Below, piece after piece: positions 35,701-47,800 of a DNA stretch of 64,000 bases (position 1 is its first letter; every line of letters starts with the position of its first letter). The position numbers and the translations under genes were made by a program. The DNA comes from Poa pratensis. Its lineage: Eukaryota; Streptophyta; Magnoliopsida; Poales; Poaceae. The notes under the pieces are model-generated. The model had not been told where the DNA came from. It was given only the letters and a program-made list of their open reading frames with translations, and did not search any database. The DNA lies in the NCBI GenBank assembly GCA_947311845.1, contig CAMZMU010000040.1, positions 67,017,564 to 67,081,563 of the forward strand. The letters are read 5' to 3'.

Positions 35701-37532
35701 TTCCTCCCACTCATGTTTTGAATCATGATAAATCCGTTGATAAACGGGGAAGTAAAGTCAACATCAAATCTGTATTTGGCTCAGTTGGAATTAGAAAATC
35801 CCAAGTCTGCAGCCTTGTACCGCAATCAATCATCTTGATTACATGCTCGCTCGCTGAGCTTACTTCTGCCATGTGACATGACCAGAAAATCTTTGTTATC
35901 TCATAACTCTCAGTCTTTGCCTGAGTCTGGAACATGGCTGTGAGTATGACAATCATGTCGCTTAGCAGATATGCGATCCAACCGCTTCTGCAACTCATGG
36001 CCCATGCATGTCAACATAAGACATTGGATAGAGACAGCCTCATCACTCTTCAAGGTGTGAGCTTCCCTTTCATAAGTAGTTTTGACACCAATCCCCCGAA
36101 GGAGGAGCGTCGAGGACATACTTATTCTTGGCACCCCTAAGTACAAAACTTAGGAAACATACCCAAACAACATATTTACTCCTAAAGGTAGAAAAGTGGT
36201 TTTCTTAAAATTAGTGGACTAAGGTAAATAGCTGGTGTTACGTGTATCGATCTACAACAATCTAAAGTTCACTAAGACATGTTCATAATTATTTTTCTAG
36301 CACTAGTTAAAGATAAACTAATAATGTGCTCCCACTAAAATTGATATTCCTCAAGACCAAATTAGTGTATACGGAATCCACGTTCAACATACGATCAAGT
36401 ATGGATACATAGCATGATCGTGGCTACAACGGGTAGGTCAACAGACCAATCACTTCCTGCCGTGACTTCCGTTTCATCTTTCGATGGATGTGCTCCGAAC
36501 TCATAACTAGTTATGCCTGGACGTCAAGACAACCAACCGATCATGCTGCTAGAACGGTTCGTGCCCGCCTCCCAAACCCTTGGCACACACTACTCATGTA
36601 TACATGGCGTACGGTGACAAGCGCCTGGTTTGACGGTGCCACGGTTGGATGAGCATGATCTCCTTGATATTTTTAATTTTAGCTCAAGTAATTAAACTCT
36701 GCATCTACCGAGGAATCTCCGTAATAATCACACTACTGCGCGATCAAGGGAAGAGCAAGAAAACAGATATGAAACATGCACAAGTAAATAACACTTCGTG
36801 ATGTAGTATAGTCTTCTTCCTCCATCCACCGGTGGAGCCTCCACCGGTGTGGCCATGTCGAGGTTCACGACAAGTGCATGCCTTCTCCTATCCTCCACTA
36901 TCACCATAGCTCGACGAACAAGGAAGAACGGCACGCTGGCCAACAAAACAAGGGTTAGTCAACAATATAAAATTTCGAGACTATACCACGTCACAAGTCC
37001 TGCAAAATAGAGTTAGACGCCTCTAACGTTTGTTTGCATCTTTTAGCGTGGCTGTAGGATTCCCAAAAGCCTAAAGAAAAACCTACGACCCTCGCCAAGC
37101 ATAGTTACTCATGTTGCAAGATTAACCTTGCGGGGTAATTATCCATCCCAACATCACAAGAATGTTGCGGATGCTAACCCAGACGATTGCATTTAGTTGC
37201 ACATGACCTCCGTGTGGACCTAGTCCACATGCCCCATCTGCTATCAGGTCGACGAGACCAACTATAATATGATCCGAAGCTACTGAAGCACTTCGTTGGC
37301 GCCGACGGGCATACTAGGAGCAGCCGGAAGGTCCGCGGATTGCCAGAAGTTCGAGATCATACTATGCCGCTGGAAACAAGACAAGACCGCATATCGGGAA
37401 GCACCATAAATAACTTGAATGTTAGAAGATATATAGACTTCTATAACATACCCACACAAACTTATGTGGTGCCCGCACACCATGTGCTCTAGATCAAATC
37501 ATGTATCTACGCATAGACCACTCTGATACCAC
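32711..37532 (-). other. Internal domain of composite Copia, non-coding or decayed
   Basis: 4.8 kb between the LTRs with primer site and polypurine tract at the right places. No frame above about 90 codons and no recognisable Copia motif is found on the minus strand. Two internal tandem duplications are visible: about 33757-34000 with a 122-bp period (CCCTCGAG..GTACAT..CTCGATAAATTTTCC) and about 34560-34800 with a 124-bp period (TTTATCTTTCAAAACAATGAC). Either a non-autonomous derivative or an extremely degraded coding region. Confidence 0.7.
37521..37531 (-). other. Primer binding site, tRNA-Met type, of composite Copia
   Basis: The minus strand reads TGGTATCAGAG one base after the LTR end at 37533. 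It identifies 37533-41277 as the 5' LTR and fixes orientation. Confidence 0.88.
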
Positions 37533-40500
37533 TATTGGGTTGCGTGCATGGAAAATAAAAATTTCGCCAACTACGCAATAGCCAAGATCTACTATGAAGA
37601 TACAAGTGCAAGACATGCATATTTGATCAAACTGTAAATCGTTACCGACACCGTTGAAGCGGAAGAGATGTCGATGACGATGTTGACGTAGTTGACGTAG
37701 TCGTTGCCGATTTTGATAACGACGTCGATGAAGCTTGTGGAAGAACTCCCTCGGCAAAGCCTAGCCGAGAGAACTCATAGACTCCTCTCGCATCCTGCCT
37801 TGATCCAACATAGTTAGATAGAGTCAACCGTTTCTCAATGGCTCACCCCTCTGAGTTTCGCACACATACATCCGATCTAGTCCAGCAGGGCTTCACCGTC
37901 CACACTTGAAGCACCGCTGGTGTATATGAAGGTCGAGATCTCAACACATGATAAGGATGGAGAGAGATTAGAGATCTAGATCTAATCTAGTCGGAGAGGA
38001 TCCCTCTAAATATTTAGAGATTCCCTCTAAACCAACTAGAAGAGATCTAAACTTGTGTGTCTCCAAATATGAGGGGGTGGGGGTTTATATAATAGGCCAA
38101 GGGGTGGAGGGACTTGGGGAAGGGGAAAGCTTTCTCCTAGTCCAAGTTGACTTGGGCAAGGGGAAAGTCCCCAAGCCCAATTCGGTTTGGGAGGGGGAGT
38201 TGGAGTTGGACTCCAACTCTCCTCCCCCCTCTTTTCGTTGCACCGCCCCAAGTGGGGCCCGGCTGCCGCACCGCCCCGGGTGGGGCCCACAACCGCACCA
38301 ACCTAGGTGGGGCCCACCCGGCCGGCCGGCCCTTGCAGCCGTCGCTGCCCCCCATGGGCCATGCGGCCCACTTGGGTTCGACCATGGGGGGATCTTCCGC
38401 CCTTGCTCGCACGGCTCGGCCCCCACCACCTAGTGGTGGTGCGGTTGCTATGTGGGCCCTAGGGTCCATGTAGCAACCACCTTTTATTGGCCTTTATATT
38501 TTTCCAATAACTATTTATTAATTAAATAAATCAATATTTAATTAACATATAATTAAATAATATTTTGTCCAATTAATTCTTATTTGAATATTTCCTTTTA
38601 CAGAATATTTCACCGAATTAATTACTTATCATATAAAACACCTTTTATATGATCCGGGACACACAGTGTCCGCTGACAAAATACTCTGGATAAATATTTC
38701 TTTCTTATATAAACTCTCGGAATAATTCCGACTAGTGATAGCAACTTCTATCACTCCGAGACACCTAGTGTCGGCATAATCCAATCTCTCTGATAAAGAT
38801 ATTATCTACCACACAGAATACATTCCGGTGATACTCTCTCGGTATCCAGACCAACCATATACACAACTGACTAGAACCGACTTAAGCATGTTACGCTATG
38901 ATACGTCCAAAACGTATCTATAATTTTTTATTGTTTCATGCCATTTTTATGCTTTTAGCACTTGTTATTATATTAAGTTTATGATTTATTTGGACTAACC
39001 TATTAATAGTTGCAAAAGTGCACAATGTTCTTGTTTTACACTTTGGTGTGTAGGAATTATCAAGAATACAAGAGAAAACCTTGTTGGAGTCGAATTGGGA
39101 CTTTTCTGAAATCTGTCTGAAAACTATTTTCGAAGATGTACCCGTTTCGGCCCGAAGATGACGTCAAATGGAAAAAGTCTAGTCGCGAAAGTTGCAGGGA
39201 ATTTTCTTCTAATAAATCTGGACCTAAACTTTGGCCCAATCGGAGTCCGGACGCTCCAGATATCGCCGTCCCACTGCAACCCTAGATGGAAATCCGAGAG
39301 TCCATATAAAGGAGGAAACCCTAGGTCGTGGAGAGGACCCGATACCCACGAATTTCCAGCCACCAAAGCCACGTTTTTGCCTCCCCCATGGATCCCATCT
39401 CCATGGGGGAGGGCTCCCAAGAAGCCATGGAAGAAGGGGGCTAAGGGGCGGCGCTCCCCCTTGATGCCGGCGGCGCGGGAGGAGCTTCCCGCGCCACCGC
39501 CGGTGCCGCCGCCGCCCTGCGCCTCTCGCTGCCCCCTTCATCGTCTTCACCGCCATCTCCACCGCCAATTCCTCCTTGTATACAGTGGTTCATCCTCCCA
39601 CAAACCTCTGTACCGCTCTATGTAAACATGGTGTTTGATGCTATAAGTTATTATCCTATGATCTATGTCGTGTTTGCGTAGTTTATTTGTCTTTTGATTG
39701 CTTTGTTGAATGTATGAGGTTCATTAGAGTTGTATGTTGATATGGTACTGTCCTTTGGTGTCCATTATATTTGTGCGCGCATGGATCAACACCTTGGGGT
39801 TAGTAGTATGTGCAAAGGAAGGGGTAGTTCTGCCGGAGTGACAGAAACCTAAGGACTCGAACCGGTTAGTTGCACGTATGGGAGTAAGAGGACCATTAAC
39901 TTAATGCTATCGTTGGGGAAACCTTAATGAATTGTTAGTATTGCGGATGCTTGCTAACGTTCCAATCATATAGTATGTGTAATCCCAAGTGGAGGAGTGC
40001 ATGTATATTTAGCCTCTCCCACATAGAAAACTGCATCGAAGACAATGAACTAAATATCTTCACTAATTAATCTTGGACAAAGCCATCACAATTACCACCA
40101 CTTTTCCACACTCATGGTACTGTTAGTTTATGATTACTTAGTGTACTTTATTGCTGCAGAACTAACTTTTACTTTCTTGTATTTATTATCTCGCAAAGCT
40201 ATCTCTCATACCCGTATTGTTACTCAAGTATTATTTCCTAGATGAAGTAAACGTTTAGTGTGCGTAGAGTTGTATCAGTGGTTGATAGAACTTGAGAGAA
40301 TACTTATCCTACCTTTAGCTCCTCGTTGGGTTCGACACTCTTACTTATCGAAAAGGGTACACGCGATCCCCTATACTTGTGGGTTATCACCCTACAGGTT
40401 CAATAACATGAAGCTATAATTAGATGTTTCCATCTAATCACCGGCCAGGGTCAGGTACATGGGCTACCTGAATAACTGCTACCCGTTATACGAAGGATAC

Positions 40501-41277
40501 TCTGTTGAACCTGTTGATTATTAATTCGTCATTCCCATTACTCGCGATACTGAATTTACCCGAGATAAAGTATTCCTGATATTTCCATGAATCAATCATT
40601 GATTCACTATATCTTCGTCTATCTCGTTACCGGTAAATTTCCTTTTCTCGTTCCCGTAATCCGATATCCCACACGATGTAACTTCATCATGCATTGTCTG
40701 CAGAACATATTGGATATCATACATACCGAGTGGGCCCTGGAAGTATCTCTCTTTTGACAGAGGAGTAATTTCCCATCTTGAAACAGTAGGATATATGCAA
40801 ACCTTCGGAATCACCCAGTGATGGCCGTTATGATCACCCAGTTACGGCCGTGATGGTTGACAGCACCAAAGTAATTCTTCCAATATACACAACCCTAATA
40901 ACCTCATGGTCAACGGACATGTCATATAATAACCATCTGCGATATTGAACTAAGGACAATAAGACACTTTGGAATCTTACTTTGCATATCAACGATTTGG
41001 GTCTACCCAGCCATATTGTTTCCACCAACAATATGCCACTCATTGATGCTGACATAAACAATGTCCCAGAGCAGGAAAACGTGGTCTCTAGCAATCAACG
41101 AATTAGTCTAAAAGGTAAGACTAGGGTATATTTTATTCTGTTCATATCTCTACACGTGCGAGTGAGTTTTCCTCTGAATCATATATTCAGGAGTCACCGC
41201 AGTTATAGCATAGAATCATGAATCATAATTATGAATCAGATGTTAAACTTTATTGCCTTTTGGGCATACATCCAACA
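37533..41277 (-). repeat. 5' LTR of composite Copia, interrupted by solo LTR
   Basis: LTR sequence at 37533-38898 and 40390-41277, matching the 3' LTR copy; the solo LTR 38899-40389 intervenes. It retains the 145-bp segment deleted in the 3' LTR. It ends on the plus strand with ATACATCCAACA at 41277, followed not by host DNA but by a second copy of the element's own internal 3' end. Confidence 0.85.
38899..40389 (+). mobile_element. Gypsy-type solo LTR, 1.49 kb
   Basis: It opens TGATACGTCCAAAACGTATC and closes CTTGTGGGTTATCA, inserted in the Copia 5' LTR. The 5-bp duplication is CGCTA on the left and CCCTA on the right. The other LTR copy has CCCTA at this site, so the left copy mutated after insertion. 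No internal sequence. The GC-rich frame at 39158-39625 inside it has no protein resemblance and is not called. Confidence 0.88.
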
Positions 41278-41575
41278 GTCTCCCACTTGCATAATAGGCA
41301 ATTAACTATTTGCACAAAACTCAACATCTGGGTGAAACAGATGGTTTCTCACGCTTCTTTTCTTGTGGTAGACATTTGTCATCAGACCCTTTCGGGATTG
41401 TGTGAACTTTATGGATTATGCAGAAAAACTCTTTTCTATCATAATCTCCTTGATCATACGATCAAATGCAGTCTGGGCTATTCAAGGTGAAACCTCGGTA
41501 CTCTAACTAAGAAAACAGTTCTGCCGTGCTCACAACATTGTTGCTTCTTTTGTAAAGAACCATACCTAGTTCATT
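41278..41575 (-). repeat. Extra copy of Copia internal 3' end (polypurine side)
   Basis: It duplicates 32711-32974 (starting GTCTCCCACTTGCATAATAG) with a 34-bp length difference near 41460. It lies outside the 5' LTR where flanking DNA would be expected. Confidence 0.88.
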
Positions 41576-41761
41576 CAATCAACGAATTAGTCTAAAAGGC
41601 AAGACTAGGGTATACTTTATTCTGTTCATATCTCTACACGTACGAGTGAGTTTTCCTCTGAATCACATATTCAAGAGTCACCGCAGTTATAGCATAGAAT
41701 CATGAAGCATAATTATGAATCAGATGTTAAACTTTATTGCCTTTTGGGCATACATCCAACA
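41576..41761 (-). repeat. Extra partial Copia LTR (first 186 bp)
   Basis: It duplicates 41092-41277, with about 6 differences. It joins the internal fragment at the shared octamer CAATCAAC (41576-41583) and ends at the outer target duplication CCTGC. Confidence 0.88.
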
Positions 41762-41766
41762 CCTGC

Positions 41767-42203
41767 TTCATATAGCGGTCGGGGAGACGAGCGGGTGGTC
41801 TGCCTTAGCTCCGATCACCCGCTCACCTACCGCAGTTTAACGCGACGCTTCAAAAGGCGCGCTCGTGTACATTGACGTCGTCGTGGTGCAGACTCTTCCT
41901 CGCCGCAGAGGTAAAGCGATGGCTCGCTGTGTCCGGCTGGGAAACCGAGACACCGCCCGCCATGAGTGCAGCTGATCGACCACATTCAATTTATGTCTCA
42001 GGACAGAGCTGGCTCGCACGTCGGAGCCCTACGTGGGGTCGCGCACGGTTTCTTCTGGCGCAGCCCATCGGCTCCCCGGGGGAGGGCGCGGGCTGGGCGT
42101 GCCTGACCAAATCTGCTTTTGAACACCGCGAGTGAGAATGATTTTTGGTCGGGCACGTATCAAATTCCATTGCGCGCTTTGGACGTCGCGAGTGGAGATG
42201 CTC
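41767..42203. mobile_element. PIF/Harbinger-like element, right part
   Basis: Continuation of 22447-23208 after the Copia insertion. It ends with CGCGAGTGGAGATGCTC. GC-rich, with no transposase motif. Confidence 0.6.
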
Positions 42204-43594
42204 GAACAACTATGGTTAGCTTTAACTCTAACGTCTTATGGCTTCTAGTTTGTTGTGAGTTTTGTGGAAAACTGATGTGCTTGATAAGTTCCTTTTCAGT
42301 ACATGTAAAATTCTGCCAAAAAAGGTGAATACATGTGAAAAAACAGATCATTTGTCATCTTGTAACTTGTGAGCGTTTGTCTTGATTTCGGCCGTGGCCA
42401 AGCGCAGAACGGGTCGTGATGTGATGGTGAGCATTGGGCTAGGTCCGCATGGTAGATAGGGTAGGTGTTTAGCCTTCCTGAACCGCGAAAAATCAGCAGA
42501 GCAGTTCAGTTTAAGGAAAAGTAACACACTGAAACACTGTATGGATCACCGGATCCGAAATGTTCAGTATTGATGACAGTTTCGTCTCCCATAGATTTAC
42601 CGAAAACCTTAATTGTTGATGTTTCGATTAGTTCTCGATGATCTCTAGATGAGAATCGACAGAAACTACCAACTTAAACTCGAACCAATATGTAATCACT
42701 AAAAATCATAAAAGGTACATGCCATAAAACATGTATCAACAACTCTTCATCATCGACGCCGGCCTCGACTTCCTCGTCCATCAAAGCGGCGAACATTTTC
42801 TCGTCGTCGGAGTCCATCGCCGAGCAGGCAAAAAGCCGAGCACCTCGTGGGCTTGGTGGACGTGAAGCTTGTTTTCGGCTAGTTTGCGGCGGAGGGGAGA
42901 TGGGTGGTGTCGGCAGCAGAGAGGAGAGGGGTGGTGCGCTTTCTAGCGGATTGTTTGTGGCGGAGGCGAGAGGGGTAGTGCTGGCGGCGGCATGGCGACG
43001 AGGGGGAAGTACCGAGGGAGGGCGAATCTAGGTGGGGAATGTGCCTTGTCTCTCCGACAGAGAGGCCCACGCGCCCTTTTTTTCCACTCGCCGACAGGGA
43101 GGCCCACACGTCCTTTTCTTCCGCCGGAGGTCCCAATCACCCCCAGTGGGTTGGGTTCGGCCTGGAAACGCCAGATAAAATTTCGTCCAAATCCGGCGGA
43201 AATCGGGATCCTGTGGGAGAAAAAAAATTCTGCGGTGCTGGAACAGCTGGAGATGCCCTTACAAGCAACCGATGAACTAGCGATTCAAACTTCAGTTTTG
43301 CAGACTGTTCTGTCACGAACAAAGGACATGCTAACTCGCGCCCAAACAATAACCCAGCAGGCATCCAACATTTTGCGTACGGGTTAATACAAATATACTC
43401 CGAAAATTTACATACCGCAAATCGTCTCCTAAACCGATGAACATCTCCTAGATAGCATAATCAGACTACTACTAGCATAGCTTCAGAGTTTTTATTTCCT
43501 GCACCATAATTTTACTCCAGTTTTATAATCCAAAAAATCCAAATCAGCAGCCAACATGTAGTGAGATCAGCTGTCTGTGTAGCTTTGGCAGCTT
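42204..43594. other. Intergenic; possible second Harbinger-like fragment
   Basis: No gene is supported. At 42740-43262 there is a GC-rich block with Asp/Glu-type codons on the minus strand (TCGTCGTCGGAGTCC) and a terminus-like CTGGAGATGCCCTTA at about 43249-43263, in the style of a Harbinger end. I found no matching left inverted repeat. 43270-43594 is plain spacer and the 3' flank of the disrupted gene. Confidence 0.3.
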
Positions 43595-44035
43595 TCATCG
43601 CCGGCGCGCCTCCAATGCCCTCTTCAACTCCTCGCCCACCTCATCCGGCGCGGGCATCGCTGCGTTCTCCGCCGCCGGCTCCTTCGCACCGCCCCGACGA
43701 TCTGGCTTCACCGAGAAACCGTGAAGTGGTTGTGGCGGCGGCCTCTCTCCCGCAGCCACGGACACGGCCCTGGCGCGCCCGACCTCGGCACGCAGATCCT
43801 CCACGGCGTGGCGGAGCATCCCGCTTTCCGCGTTCATCGCGTCCAGCTGCCGCCTCATCAGCGAGAACCCCTCGCCGACGGCATCGTGACCCGCGCCATC
43901 CGACGCGTCCGTGGCGGCGACTACAGGCAGCGAGGCCTCTGCCTTGCCGCCATTCTTCTTGTCCACGTCGGCGCGTGGCGACTGCTCGATGGAGATCTTG
44001 TTGATGACCAGCAGCGGCATCTTGGAGACGGGCAC

Positions 44036-44518
44036 TGTCATGAACTGCAACTGACGAAGAGGAAGAACAGCTGATTCAGTTAACTGTAGCTCGTCCGGGA
44101 CGTCTCCTAGCCGTCGATTAGTACATCAATGGCCCTTATTGCAACTTACCGCTTCGCGCTAAGTGGCAATACGATCCGTCGATGCCCTGATCAACGGCTG
44201 AGATGGCCTGACGCGTCTCTGTTTTGAATCAGCTTTCTGAAAAGCAGACATTCGCGCCAACCACCCAGTTCGTTGTCGTCTAGTTCGAGTCCTTGCTATT
44301 TAAGCGCCGATCCGGCTTGTAATCTTTATCTTTTCCCCTTTTGGGTCTAAATCCTAGCCGCCGTTGTTCCGGCTGGCCTTGCTTTTCCTCTCTCCCGAAC
44401 TCAAGTTCTGTAATCTTTCCTCTGAATTCAGCAATATAGTGGAGAGTGGCGATGATGGTTCCCTGAATCGATGAGTAATTTTGCTGTTATTTGATTCCTT
44501 GCTAGTCTAGGCATAACA
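44036..44518 (+). repeat. 5' LTR of chromovirus
   Basis: TGTCATGAACTG to GGCATAACA. A TATA-like CTATTTAAG lies at about 44296 and an initiator-proximal GC-rich leader follows. Confidence 0.95.
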
Positions 44519-44520
44519 AA

Positions 44521-44533
44521 TTGGTATCAGAGC
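44521..44533 (+). other. Primer binding site, tRNA-Met type, of chromovirus
   Basis: TTGGTATCAGAGC lies two bases after the 5' LTR, complementary to the initiator tRNA-Met 3' end. Confidence 0.9.
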
Positions 44534-44814
44534 CATACGGTTCTCGGCGGCGATTGGATCTGGAGCACTGAGAAGTTGGGATCTCTCGTGAAATCCTTCT
44601 CCGTTGTTTCGGGTTCCGGCGGCGGTGTGGAGCTCGCATCAGAGAGCTGTCGGAGGCGGCTTGGCGGCGGCGGCACTGCTCGGACACAGCTCAGGTATGG
44701 ATCTGGTTTCCGAAGAACTCTTCCTCGGTTGTAAAATCCCACCCATCCCTCCCTGTTCCGTGTGTCTTTGGTGGCGATCGGCGTTGGCGGCGGTAGACAG
44801 GCGACGGTAGAACC

Positions 44815-47800
44815 ATGACGAAAAGCAGCGACCTTTCCTCCGAGAACACTAGCTCGCTCGAGTTGAAGTCACTGCTGCTCGATGTCAAGACCCTCCAGCG
44901 TGTTCATGAGGAAGACAAGGAGGAATTCACCACCTTTACCACCAAAGTAGAGGAAAATTTTGTGAGCATACAGGAAAATTTCGACAGCATCCAAGCTAGT
45001 TTAGAGAAATTGCTCGCTGCAGTACCTGTGTCTGCTCCACCGGCTACTCCTCCAAATGGCACTAATCCAGCTGCCGAGTCCCCAGCTCAGGGCAGTGTTA
45101 CTCAAGCATTGGTAAAACCAAATCTGACATTGGTTAAACCAATTGGCTCTGGTGTACTAGTAGATGCTGCAGGCAAGGAATTGAATTTGGATGGTACACC
45201 TAAAATCCCATACAGGCACCCCAATTCTGTGGCACCTCAACCACAGATACCCCCACAGCGTGGTGAGGCTCCAACACAATTGGGTGTTCAGCAACAAGAA
45301 TTGCTTCACCTGGAAGAAGGGGACAGAAGAGATGCACATCCAAGAAATAGAGCCCTTTTTCAGCAGCCAGATACCACAAGGAACACTCCTGCAGTAAAGC
45401 CAGCTCGCATGAACATACCTGAATTTGAGGGAAATGATGCTGATTCTTGGATACAAACAATTGAACAATACTTTGAAGCAGCCAGAACTCCTCTGGAGCA
45501 GAGAACTGAACTAGCAGTAACTTATCTCAAGGGTCCAGCAATCCAATGGTGGCGTGGTACTGGATACTATCCACACAACACTCCCTGGCATAGGTTCACA
45601 AGATATATTACTGACAGATTTTCTGAAGCATCAGTGTGCGACAATGTGAGAAATTTCCATCAGTTAACACAGACAGGCACAGTAGCACAATATGTGCTGG
45701 AATTTGAAAGGCAATGAATTTAATGCGCAGAGATAACCCATCCTTGTCTGAAGACTATTACATCAATAGCTTCATTTCTGGCCTGAATGTGTACATCCAG
45801 AGTCACATACAGTGCCTTAAACCACAAACAATGATAGATGCAATGTGGTATGCCAGGAGAATGGAACAGGCACAGCCAAGCAAAAAGCAGAGCTATTCAC
45901 ATGCACAACAGCCAGTGAGAGTACAATTTTCCTCTGATAAAGCAGCTAAAAATAATGCTCAGCCTGGACTAGCTGACATTATAGAGAAGGCTAAACTGAA
46001 CAAAGTTTGTTTCAGATGCAATGATCCATGGTTTCCTGGTCACAAGAAAGTGTGCAAAATGAGTCACAAGGCTCAAATCCTAGCTCTGCAGCAGGGCACA
46101 GCACAGCAGTGTGCAAATGACACAGCTGAAGTTATTTATATGGAATATGAGGATTCTGATGATGATCTTCCACTACCAAAACCTGAAGCTGAACTGAAAT
46201 TATCTATGCATGCTGTTACTGGAACAAAAGATGAAAACTATACATTTACACTGACAGCTGTTGTGGGTAATCAAGTGGCCACTGTTCTTATTGATTCTGG
46301 AAGCACTGGTACATTCATGACACCTGCATTAGCACAGAAAGCAAATTGCAAAACTCATCCATCAAAGAAAGTGAAGGTAATGGTAGCTAATGGACAGGAG
46401 CTGACTTCTGAATTCTCAACAGAGCAGTGTTCTTATTCTATACAGGGCAAGAAGTTACTGTACAATTTCAGGCTGTTGCCACTGACTGGTTATGATATAG
46501 TCTGTGGTACTGATTGGATTAAAGCACATAGCCCTGTACAATGGATTTCAAGCAAATGTTTATCTCTATCAAGGATAGCAATGGTGATCAAGTAAGGCTA
46601 TTGATGAATCCCTACCCTCTACACCTGATGTGATACATGTGGACAAGAATTTCTCATTAAAAGAGCAACCCATCTGTGGAGCCTATATCTTCTTACACAT
46701 GCCTGTACAGAAAACCAATACTGAGTGCAGTGAAGTCCCTGAATTTTTACAGCATGTCATGGAACAGTACAAGGATGTGTTTAAGGAACCACACTCACTG
46801 CCACCTAAAAGGTCTTGTGATCACTCAATACCACTAGTGCCAGATGCAAAAATTGTGAATCAGAGATCTTACAGATTACCTCACCATCAAAAGATGCTAT
46901 GGAGCAGATAATTGCTAAATTGCTCAAACAGAATGTCATAAGGCCTAGCACCAGCCCTTACTCCTCTCCTGCACTGCTAGTCAAGAAAAAGGACACTACT
47001 TGGAGAGTAGTGAACGATTTCAGAAAGATGAATTCTCAAACAGTGAAGAACAAATACCCAATTCCAGTAATTGAGGACTTATTGGATGAGTTAAATGGAG
47101 CACTCATATTTTCCAAAATTGATCTTCGCAGTGGCTATCATCAGATTAGGATGAAGGAAGAGGATATACCAAAGACTGCATTTAACACACACATGGGTCA
47201 TTTTGAGTATCTAGTAATGCCCTTTGGCTTGACAAATGCCCCAGCTACCTTCCAGTCCCTTATGAACTCAATACTAGCTCCTTACCTAAGGAAATTTGCT
47301 TTGGTCTTTTTCGATGATATCCTGATTTATAGCAAAACTGAAGAAGAACACTGTCAACACTTGGCCACCATTTTCCAAGTACTCAGAGATAACAAGCTGG
47401 CTGCAAAAAGGTAAAAATGTACATTTGGCCAACCAAAAGTGGAATACCTGGGACATATAATTCAGGGAACAGGGGTTGCCACTGATCCAGTTAAAATTGA
47501 AGCCATTGCTAACTGGCCAACTCCACAGAATATTTCTGAGCTGAGAAGTGTACTGGGAATGGCAGGCTATTACAGGAGATTTATCAAGGACTATGGCATA
47601 ATTTGCAGGCCATTGTTTGATTGCCTCAAGAAGAATTCTTTTGCTTGGACAGAGAAACAAGATAAAGCATTCCATCAGCTTAAACAGTGTATGATCACAG
47701 CCCCAGTGCTAGCTATGCCTGATTTTAGCCAGCCATTTATATTGGAGGCAGATGCTTCTGGATATGGAATTGGAGCTGTCCTTATGCAAAAAGGCAGGCC

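Larger units (their letters stand above)
23209..41761 (-). mobile_element. Composite Angela/BARE-like Copia insertion, 18.6 kb with nested elements
   Basis: The outer boundaries carry a perfect 5-bp duplication CCTGC (23204-23208 and 41762-41766). On the minus strand LTRs open TGTTGGATGTATGCCC and close CGCAACCCAATA. A tRNA-Met primer site (TGGTATCAGAG, 37521-37531) follows the 5' LTR, and a polypurine-like GTGGGAGAC precedes the 3' LTR at 32711. The opening and the CTCCCACTTGCA motif resemble Angela/BARE Copia elements. The internal domain (32711-37532) has no intact gag-pol, so it is non-autonomous or decayed. Over the first 300 bp the LTR pair differs by roughly 4-5 percent by eye. The 3' LTR contains a Gypsy and the 5' LTR a solo LTR; an additional partial LTR and internal end lie at 41278-41761. 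Confidence 0.85.

Noticed and set aside
39158..39625. 155-codon plus-strand frame
   Set aside because: Lies within the solo LTR 38899-40389, in its GC-rich promoter-proximal part, and has no protein-family motif.
42740..43263. Second Harbinger-like element
   Set aside because: Only a right-end-like motif was seen; without a left inverted repeat or target duplication I do not call it.
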